Part shown: piece by piece, positions 1 through 5,800 of the stretch
Numbering within the stretch: position 1 is the stretch's first letter
Layout: each line of letters starts with the position of its first letter
Source of the DNA: an uncultured Collinsella sp.
GTDB lineage: Bacteria > Actinomycetota > Coriobacteriia > Coriobacteriales > Coriobacteriaceae
Assembly (NCBI GenBank): GCA_900549245.1
Contig: URNQ01000111.1
Location: forward strand, 1-6,274
Reading direction: 5' to 3'
DNA: 6,274 bases
The notes under the pieces: generated by a model
What the model was told of the DNA's origin: nothing
The model's database searches: none
What the model saw: the letters and a program-made list of their open reading frames with translations, nothing else
Translations under genes and position numbers: made by a program

Positions 1-422
1 TTGACATCGTTGGTGACCAGTAGATCCGCCTGAGCGCGTATCGCCGCCGCAATGATTAAATCGTCTTCGTAATCGCTATGGAGTTCACGCTGCCTGCTCG
101 CCATCCATATGTCGCTCAGGTCACAGGGCACTGGCGTGGCAAGCTGCGACAGCACGCTAAGACAATCCCATGCAAGCGATGTCGCTGCCGTAGCGGCATA
201 CTGGGAAAGCGAACCGTGCTCTCGTCGATACCATGCCTTATGTTCGCTGGAAATTAAATAGAACAGGTCTTTGGACGATGTCGCCGCATACAGCAAATCC
301 ACCTGCGCCGTGCATGCATCGCGTAAAAACTCGATCGCCACCGAACGACCACGTCGTGAGGGAATGAAGTAATCGAGCCACACGTTGGTGTCAACCAAGA
401 TGCGCTTTGGAGCCTCACTCAT
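1..422 (-). CDS. PIN-domain ribonuclease toxin (VapC/PIN_3-like), 3' end cut by window edge
   Basis: I translated 140 codons leftward from the ATG at 422-420; the C-terminus lies outside the window. PIN proteins are Mg2+-dependent RNases and usually serve as toxins that cleave tRNA, rRNA or mRNA. Seen here: an N-terminal strand ILVDTNVWLDYF (D11 as first acidic ligand), a middle stretch ATSSKDLFYLI (D52 in the place of the second acid), and a C-terminal block DYEDDLIIAAAIRAQADLLV followed by TND (D120/D121 and D139). This is the PIN_3 type of layout. The start overlaps the antitoxin stop as ATGAGTGA (8 nt), which suggests translational coupling; the nearest GAGGAG lies about 13 nt upstream, far for a normal ribosome site. 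Unlike the large plus-strand gene, it uses TTA (three times), CTA and TCA codons, a hint of separate origin. The PIN assignment is firm; the RNA target cannot be read from sequence. Confidence 0.9.
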   Translation of the reverse strand, partial: MSEAPKRILVDTNVWLDYFIPSRRGRSVAIEFLRDACTAQVDLLYAATSSKDLFYLISSEHKAWYRREHGSLSQYAATAATSLAWDCLSVLSQLATPVPCDLSDIWMASRQRELHSDYEDDLIIAAAIRAQADLLVTNDV

Positions 423-795
423 AGAGCCAGCTCATCTCCTCGCCGTAGCGATCAGCATAGGCATTCCGTTTGAGCTCTTCGTCGTCCGATGGCTGAGCCT
501 TGACCATATCGATTCCCGACTCACGGCAAGCGGCAGCGAACAGCTTCGACCCCTGATCCATAAGCTCGAGCTTACGTTTGGCGACCTTTTCGCGCTCGTG
601 CTGTTCCGCCCGGGCACGACCGGGCAGCAGGATATCCTCGAGCGCACCGGGGCGATCGGCCAGCGACGCCGCAAGCTGCCAGAGCGCTCGTACCGCTTGG
701 CTCGGCGTCATACCGGCCCTGGAGAGAGCGGCGTCCCCACTCCTTTTAAGATCGGCATCGAGACGTACGTTGATCTGAGCGGCTGTTGTGGTCAT
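415..795 (-). CDS. RelB/DinJ-family ribbon-helix-helix antitoxin
   Basis: This 126-residue protein begins at ATG 795-793 behind a near-perfect Shine-Dalgarno AAGGAGG (800-806) with a 4-nt spacer, which fixes the start. Residues 7-45 (AQINVRLDADLKRSGDAALS, then RAGMTPSQAVRALWQLAA) form the beta-strand plus two helices of a ribbon-helix-helix DNA-binding domain of the RelB/DinJ type. Residues 50-126 are charged and helical and probably wrap the toxin. In the family the antitoxin neutralises its partner and represses the operon as a dimer. The downstream gene is a PIN nuclease, not the RelE/YafQ type usually paired with RelB/DinJ, so this is a hybrid pair. The dyad just upstream is the likely operator. 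The exact subfamily is inferred. Confidence 0.9.
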   Translation of the reverse strand: MTTTAAQINVRLDADLKRSGDAALSRAGMTPSQAVRALWQLAASLADRPGALEDILLPGRARAEQHEREKVAKRKLELMDQGSKLFAAACRESGIDMVKAQPSDDEELKRNAYADRYGEEMSWLYE

Positions 796-818
796 GACCC
801 CTCCTTAATTCTTCAAAA

Positions 819-840
819 CTATCATAAATCTCTATGGTAG
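819..840. promoter_or_regulatory. Imperfect 22-nt dyad over the -10 box: candidate antitoxin operator
   Basis: The two 10-nt arms read CTATCATAAA (plus strand, 819-828) and CTACCATAGA (minus strand, from 840 back to 831). They agree at 8 of 10 positions around a 2-nt centre. The dyad covers the proposed -10 element, the usual place for autoregulation by a ribbon-helix-helix antitoxin. A second, weaker symmetric block (GTAAA...TTTAC, 845-866) sits over the -35 side and could be a second half of the operator. Confidence 0.45.
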
Positions 841-849
841 ATACGTAAA
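821..849 (-). promoter_or_regulatory. Putative promoter of the toxin-antitoxin operon
   Basis: Reading leftward, TTTACG (844-849, -35) is followed after 17 nt by TATGAT (821-826, -10, five of six consensus positions). This leaves about 25 nt to the antitoxin start, with the ribosome site in between. It lies in the AT-rich patch 807-870, which contrasts with the GC-rich surroundings. Assigned by consensus only. Confidence 0.5.
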
Positions 850-923
850 GCATGTATAGCATTTACAAGCATTAGCCGTACTCTGTACACAAAAAGCCGC
901 CGAGGCACACTGTACCTTTAGGT

Positions 924-947
924 TCCGCCGTTCTTACGAACGGCGGA
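924..947. repeat. Perfect GC-rich hairpin, possible alternative pairing
   Basis: CCGCCGTTC (925-933) pairs perfectly with GAACGGCGG (938-946) across a TTAC loop, plus a closing T-A pair at 924/947. A second CCGCCG at 897-902 could compete for the same partner. Read on the minus strand, that alternative 6-bp stem is followed directly by CTTTTTG, as in a weak terminator. It lies just upstream of the toxin-antitoxin promoter and may block read-through from the right, or belong to an unrecognised element. Confidence 0.5.
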
Positions 948-961
948 CCGGCCGACGCTGC

Positions 962-1062
962 GCGACGTCCAGAACGACAATTTGTCATTCAAAAGGCGAG
1001 GCATGACCAGAAGGTCAATGCCTCGCCTTTTTTCATGCCAACTTGTTCGCTCTGGACGTCGC
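962..1062. repeat. Nested inverted repeat with perfect 12-bp outer arms
   Basis: GCGACGTCCAGA at 962-973 is exactly complementary to TCTGGACGTCGC at 1051-1062. Similarity continues imperfectly inward (AACGACAA against the complement of TTGTTCGC) and outward. The 77 nt between the arms contain the terminator-like hairpin at 991-1033, so the whole 101-nt unit can fold as one long stem. No flanking target duplication and no open frame are visible. It could be a REP/MITE-like intergenic element or an elaborate terminator. Confidence 0.6.
991..1033 (+). terminator. Strong intrinsic terminator (best in plus orientation, possibly bidirectional)
   Basis: AAAAGGCGAGGCAT (991-1004) pairs perfectly with ATGCCTCGCCTTTT (1018-1031). 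Inside, GACC (1005-1008) pairs with GGTC (1013-1016) around AGAA, with one unpaired A at 1017. A run of six T ends at 1033 on the plus strand; on the minus strand only four T follow. No plus-strand gene lies to the left, so it is an orphan in its best orientation. On the minus strand it would act as a second terminator behind the aminopeptidase gene. Confidence 0.75.
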
Positions 1063-1136
1063 TCGCTGACGTTTGCTCGACCAGCGGTGTCTTAACAATT
1101 CCGTCCAGCTGTTGGCATTACGGCATTCGCCCAGAT

Positions 1137-1177
1137 AAAACCTGCCAAAATAAACCTGTCCCTTTTTGGCAGGTTTT
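1137..1177 (-). terminator. Terminator of the M18 aminopeptidase gene
   Basis: AAAACCTGCCAAAA (1137-1150) and TTTTGGCAGGTTTT (1164-1177) form a perfect 14-bp stem around a 13-nt loop. On the minus strand the stem ends in TTTT and begins inside the TAA stop codon (1176-1178), so the gene and its terminator overlap by two bases. The U-tract is formed by the distal arm itself, giving an A-stem-U structure that could also work on the other strand. Confidence 0.75.
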
Positions 1178-2552
1178 AGAGTTCCACGCTTTCGGCGCCG
1201 TTGATGGTTAGGTTTCGCTCGTAGAAGGCGGTGAGGGCGCGGATGGCGTACATTACGTCGCGCACGCCGCCGGTCTCGTAGCTCGAGTGCATGGCAAGCT
1301 GCGGCAGGCCCACGTCCACGGCATGCATACTCGCCTGCATATTGGACAGATTGCCGAGCGTGGAGCCGCCGGCCATGTCGCTCTTGTTGGCGAAGGCCTG
1401 CGTGGGCACGTCGGCGTCATCGCAGATGGCCTGGAACACCGCGCGGCTAAAGGCATCGGTGCAGTAGTGCTGGTTGGCGGCTTCCTTAATGACGATGCCG
1501 CAGTTGAGCATTACCTGGTTGCGGGCATCGCACTTCTCGGCATGGTTGGGGTGCACGGCATGCGCGTTGTCGCAGCTCACGAGCATCGAAGCGGCAAGTG
1601 CGCGGTGGTACGACTCGTCGTCAAAGCCCAACGATCCGTTAATGCGGCGCAGCGCGTCGGCCAAGAACGTCGACATGGCGCCCTGCTTGGTCTCGGAGCC
1701 AACCTCCTCATTATCAAAGCAGCAGAAGACCGAAACGTCGTGCGCGTTCTCGGCACCCAAAAATGCCTGCAGTGAGGTGTAGGCGCAGGCCAGGTCGTCG
1801 AGCTTGGGCGTCGAGATGAACTCGTCGGCCCAGCCCCAAATGCGCGCATCCTGGCGGTTGACCAGGAACAGATCGCGGCCCAGAATCTGCTCGGGCTCAA
1901 CGTCCAGTTCGTCGGCGATCAGGGCGTCAAAATCTCCCTGCTTAAGGTCACCGGCGCTGATGAGCGGGCACAGGTCGACGGCTCGGTTGGGAGCAAAGCC
2001 CTCGTTGACGCCACGGTTCATATGGATGGCAAGGCTCGGGATAATAGCGACCTCGCGCTCGGTGGCAAGCAGGCGGCTCTCAATGCGGTCACCCTCGCGC
2101 ACCAGCACGCGCCCGGCCAGCGCGAGTGGGCGATCGAACCAGGTGTAGTCGATCATGCCGCCGTAGGCCTCGGTGTTCAGGCGCAGCGTCTCGCCCGCGC
2201 CGTCGAGCTCGGGCACGGCCTTGACCTTAAACGTCGGCGAATCGCTGTGCGACGCCGCGAGCTGAAAATGATAGTCGCCGGCAACGCCGTCCTCGCCCCA
2301 GGTTGCGGCCAGGTCCTCGCCCACCTTAAAGGCGATGACGCTCGAGGTGTTGCGCTGCGTGTAATAGCGACCGCCCGGCTCGATATCCCATGCCGCGTTC
2401 TCGGGCAGGTAGGTAAAGCCCGCCTCGTCGAGCTCGGCCATAATGGTCGCCGCCGTATGAAACATGCTGGGGCATGCCTCGATAAAGTCGATGAGGTCGT
2501 TTGCGGCCTCGATATCGTCTGCCGTCACATGTGTGGTAGTCGTATCTTCCAT
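1176..2552 (-). CDS. M18-family metallo-aminopeptidase (aspartyl aminopeptidase-like)
   Basis: The protein has 458 residues from the ATG at 2552-2550, chosen because GGGAGGA lies 6-7 nt upstream and the sequence from MEDTTTTHVTADD fits a normal family start. An upstream TTG at 2645 would add 31 unconvincing residues. M18 enzymes are cytosolic di-zinc exopeptidases that remove N-terminal, often acidic, residues and form large tetrahedral oligomers. All expected ligands are visible: H102 in ASHSDSPTFKVK, D252 in PKLDDLACAY, catalytic E282 and E283 in FDNEEVGSETKQGA, D328 in SCDNAHAVHPNHAEK, and H422 in AMHSSYETGGVRDV. The GGSTLGN motif (395-401) is also present. Length matches bacterial family members (about 430-460). 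It has no signal peptide, stands alone as a single-gene unit and ends in its own terminator. It resembles bacterial ApeA/ApeB proteins; which of them I cannot tell. Confidence 0.95.
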   Translation of the reverse strand: MEDTTTTHVTADDIEAANDLIDFIEACPSMFHTAATIMAELDEAGFTYLPENAAWDIEPGGRYYTQRNTSSVIAFKVGEDLAATWGEDGVAGDYHFQLAASHSDSPTFKVKAVPELDGAGETLRLNTEAYGGMIDYTWFDRPLALAGRVLVREGDRIESRLLATEREVAIIPSLAIHMNRGVNEGFAPNRAVDLCPLISAGDLKQGDFDALIADELDVEPEQILGRDLFLVNRQDARIWGWADEFISTPKLDDLACAYTSLQAFLGAENAHDVSVFCCFDNEEVGSETKQGAMSTFLADALRRINGSLGFDDESYHRALAASMLVSCDNAHAVHPNHAEKCDARNQVMLNCGIVIKEAANQHYCTDAFSRAVFQAICDDADVPTQAFANKSDMAGGSTLGNLSNMQASMHAVDVGLPQLAMHSSYETGGVRDVMYAIRALTAFYERNLTINGAESVEL

Positions 2553-2696
2553 AACCGTCCTCCCGGTCTTGTCGTACTCCTGTTTAGGGTAGCGCTTATA
2601 CGCGGCAAGTGCGCCCGCACAATCGCAGGTATGTGAGTTACCCAAGGTTAATTTCTGTTATTTTTGTTAACCCAGTAGAACTTATCTGGCAAATGT

Positions 2697-2726
2697 TTGG
2701 CAAGTTACCAACATCAAACTTAAGAT
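2697..2726 (+). promoter_or_regulatory. Candidate promoter of the large surface-protein gene
   Basis: TTGGCA (2697-2702, five of six consensus bases) is followed after 18 nt by TAAGAT (2721-2726, four of six). It would give a leader of about 80 nt before the ATG at 2815. It lies in the most AT-rich part of the region. Consensus match only. Confidence 0.35.
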
Positions 2727-2733
2727 ACTTAAG
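2719..2733. promoter_or_regulatory. CTTAAG-ATA-CTTAAG dyad, candidate operator
   Basis: Two copies of the palindrome CTTAAG are separated by ATA, giving 15 nt that are symmetric apart from the three central bases. The block overlaps the proposed -10 box of the plus-strand promoter, where a repressor would act. I do not recognise the regulator. Confidence 0.35.
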
Positions 2734-2814
2734 CAACAATTATGCAGAAACGGGTGCCCTAACACGGGAAAGGAGATTGGCATCCGACGTAAAACCCCTG
2801 ATGAAAGAGGCAAT

Positions 2815-5800
2815 ATGCAAAAAGAGAACGCTGTGCTGCGGCATCTTAACGCCTTTGGCAGCAACGCATGCCGCGCAGCCGTGATTACCGCCATGGTGAC
2901 CTCCATGGCCCCGACCACCGCAATTGCGGCAACCATGACGAAGACCGGCACCGAAGCTACCAACAACGCGCCGGTCTCCATCCAAAACGAAGAGGCGAAC
3001 CTCCTCACAACCGATTCTAGCAGCCAAAACGCGTCCTCGGGCACCTCGTACGACCTGTCCAAGATTGCTGACGGAACCTACACGGGCAAAGCCGTGGCCG
3101 ATTCCAACGATCCGCATAACAAGGGCGACGAATGGGATGCCAAGTCCTACGACGTCAGCGTCTCCGTCACCGTCTCGGGCGGCAAGATTACCAAGGTCGA
3201 TGTTGCAGACTACGAGTCCCTGGGCGACAACGACTACGAGAAGATGAACCTTGCTGTCAAGGGCAGCCGAAAGGCAAAGGGCGTTCCCGCGCAGATTGAG
3301 GCGGCCGGCAACACCGACAACATCGACGCTGTGACCACAGCTACCATCTCCTCCAACGCCATCAAGGCTGCCGTCGATAATGCCCTGCAGACTGCCTATG
3401 ACGAGCAGAATCCGTCGACCCCTGCGACCGACGAGTACACCTACGGCTACGCTGGCCTGACGTGGGCCGAGTATTGGGCTGGTGAAAAAGTGCAGGCGGC
3501 AGGGTCCTCCGCTTCGTCGAGCGAGCTCGATTCCCGCAACGAGGCCGACAAGGGCGCTTTTGACGTGGTGACCCGTGCAACCGCCAACCACGGCCTGCAC
3601 CGCGGCAGCTACCAGTGCATGGCTACCATCTATACCAACGAGGGCGCGACGTTTGACCTGGCCACCTGGGCCGCCGACGGCAAGTCGTTCACCACGACCG
3701 ACGGCAAGACCGTAACGTGGAACCGCGGCGCCATGACCTGCGACGGTGCAAGCTACACGCTCAAAGACTACGAGGTCACGGGACTCAAGTACGTTCCCGT
3801 CAAAATCAAGACCAGCGACCTCGAGGCTTTTAAGGCGAGCCACAGCTTTGTCGCCAATGGCGAGACGCTCGCCGGCGGCTACACCGAAAATAACCTCCAG
3901 GCTTACTCCGGCCTGGTTGCGGACGTCGATGCCAACACCAACGGCATTAAGACCGTGACCAACAATAACGGAACCTTCAGCTTCTCGGCCGCCACCACCG
4001 GCACCGACTCGGGTATCAAGGGTCAGGAGCTCAAGACCGCCACGGACATTAAACCCACGGTTAAGGACGCGAGCGGCTCCTACGGCGAGTTCCTGCGCGT
4101 AGACCTCAACGGCAACTATGGCGACCTGGGCGCCAATATGCAAAGCGTCACCTGGACCTATTACGGCGACGACGCGACCTACACCAACGCCCTTGCCACT
4201 TACGGCACCAAGTTCGCGGCCGACAACTGGATGCACAAGTCCATGGGCATTCAGCTGGGCCTCACTAAATCCGAGCGCTGCCAGCTGCCCGAGGGCACCA
4301 ACGGTACCGGCTACTGCGATTACACCTACACCTTCCAGGCGACCGATGACAACATCGTGGGCGCCAAGGAGCCGGTGACCGACGCCACCAAGGCCCAGCT
4401 GCAGGAGCTCTACGACAAGGCGAAGTCCCTCGATAAGTCCAAGTACACCGAGGACTCCTGGACCGCCTCGTCCATCGAGACCGAAACTGCCGAGACCAAG
4501 GACCTGCTCGCCAAGAAAAACCTGGGCGAAGCCGAGGCCGCCGAGCAGATCACCCACCTGCAGGGCGCGCTCGACGCGCTCGTGAGCCTGTATCCCCAGG
4601 CCGGCGACTACGTGCTCATGAACATCCCCTACGCCGATTTCTATGCCGCCGAGAACAACAACGCCGGCACCGACATTGTGACCTCGGCTACGCGGCAGAA
4701 GACGCGCTCCAGCTTGGCGAGCGGCTCCTACCACGTCAATTCCGACGGTACGGATATCTCGGGCGTCACGTTTGCCGTCAAGGTGGGCAAAGGCGACATC
4801 GATTGGTCCAAGTTCACCCGTGTGACCGACGACAGCTCCGTTACGATCACCACCTCGATCAAGGGCAAGGTGTCCACGACGACCTACACGGGCAAGGACG
4901 CCCTGTTTGAGTCTGCGGACTACTCTTACTACGTGCTGCCCGCCGGCGAGGTTCCAACCAATTACAAGGAGCTCACCGCCGATTCCAAGGGCAACCTGCG
5001 CTTTGGCGCTGTCGAGAGCAAGAAAGCCACCGAACTTGAAAACGTCACCGCCATCTTTAAGACCTCCAGCAAGTACGGCGACTACGAGATCGACTTTAAG
5101 AACCTGCGCGAGCAGATGGTCGACGCCGACGGCAACCAGGCGACCGTATACGGTGCCGTGGTCAATGCCGCCGATGCGGACGGCACCACCGAGGGCTATG
5201 GCATGCGCACCGTCGAGAACATCTGGAAGGGCAAGGAGATTGCCTGGAGCTGCGGCCTGGTCAACGAGTCTCACGGCAGCCCGTTGAGCTCGCGGCACTA
5301 CAAGTCCATGATGGGCAAGACCATCAAGAGTGTGACGTTCTACACCTCTACGGGCACCTACACCGTTGCCATGAACCAGTACGTCCCCGTCAAGGCCTCC
5401 AAGTCCGAGATCGACGTCGAGGCGAACGCCAAGGCCGATGCCGAGACCGCCGAAGTCAAGGCGACGCTGCCGGCAGACTTCAAGGTCGAGTACAAGCTCG
5501 ACGACGCCGATGTCACGGTCGACAACGGCACGTTCTCCATCAAGGACCTCAAGCCCGGCAAGCACACCCTCGTGGCGCGCGACGCCTCGGGCAAGTATGC
5601 CGATGTGACGAGCGAGTTCACCGTCACGACCGACAAGACCGTCGCCAAGTTTGACGAGGGCACCTCGAAGATCACCGCCGCCAACGAGGGCGACGATGTC
5701 GAGAACTTTATCGGCAACATCACTACGGTCAACGTCAACGGCACCGACTACGCTGCCTCCGGCCGCGGTTCCGTCAAAATCATCAACGCCGACGGCTCCA

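Larger units (their letters stand above)
796..1175. other. Non-coding intergenic region with stacked hairpins
   Basis: I see no credible gene in these 380 bases. From left to right they hold the ribosome site, promoter and operator of the toxin-antitoxin operon, a GC-rich 9-10 bp hairpin (925-946), an outer inverted repeat (962-973 with 1051-1062) enclosing a long terminator hairpin (991-1033), a featureless stretch from 1063 to 1136, and the terminator of the aminopeptidase gene (1137-1177). No start codon with ribosome site and no tRNA-like fold was recognised. Confidence 0.7.
2553..2814. other. Divergent intergenic region, AT-rich on the right half
   Basis: This 262-nt space separates the leftward aminopeptidase gene from the rightward surface-protein gene and must hold both promoters. 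For the aminopeptidase I find only weak candidates (for example TATAAG on the minus strand near 2595-2600 with a poor -35). An inverted repeat GGTTAA (2646-2651) / TTAACC (2667-2672) flanks a T-rich stretch and may be a regulator site. The better plus-strand promoter is listed separately. A strong AAAGGAG at 2769-2775 has no canonical start codon at proper spacing. Confidence 0.5.

Noticed and set aside
385..840. Plus-strand open frame of 151 codons opposite the antitoxin
   Set aside because: It is in complementary register with the antitoxin gene, has no ribosome site and no recognisable domain, while the minus strand encodes a clear ribbon-helix-helix protein.
845..1136. A hidden tRNA or integron attC site in the hairpin-rich intergenic region
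   Set aside because: No cloverleaf with T-loop and anticodon arm and no attC core boxes could be found; the structures are simple hairpins.
2022..2636. Plus-strand open frame of 204 codons inside the aminopeptidase region
   Set aside because: It is a shadow of the GC-rich M18 gene, whose every catalytic motif is present on the other strand.
2553..2645. N-terminal extension of the aminopeptidase from a TTG at 2645
   Set aside because: The added 31 residues do not look like the family N-terminus, and the ATG at 2552 has its own GGGAGGA ribosome site.
2869..2880. C19 of the surface protein as a lipoprotein cysteine
   Set aside because: The preceding residues S-N-A do not fit a lipobox, and the hydrophobic stretch lies after the cysteine; cleavage after A38 is more natural.
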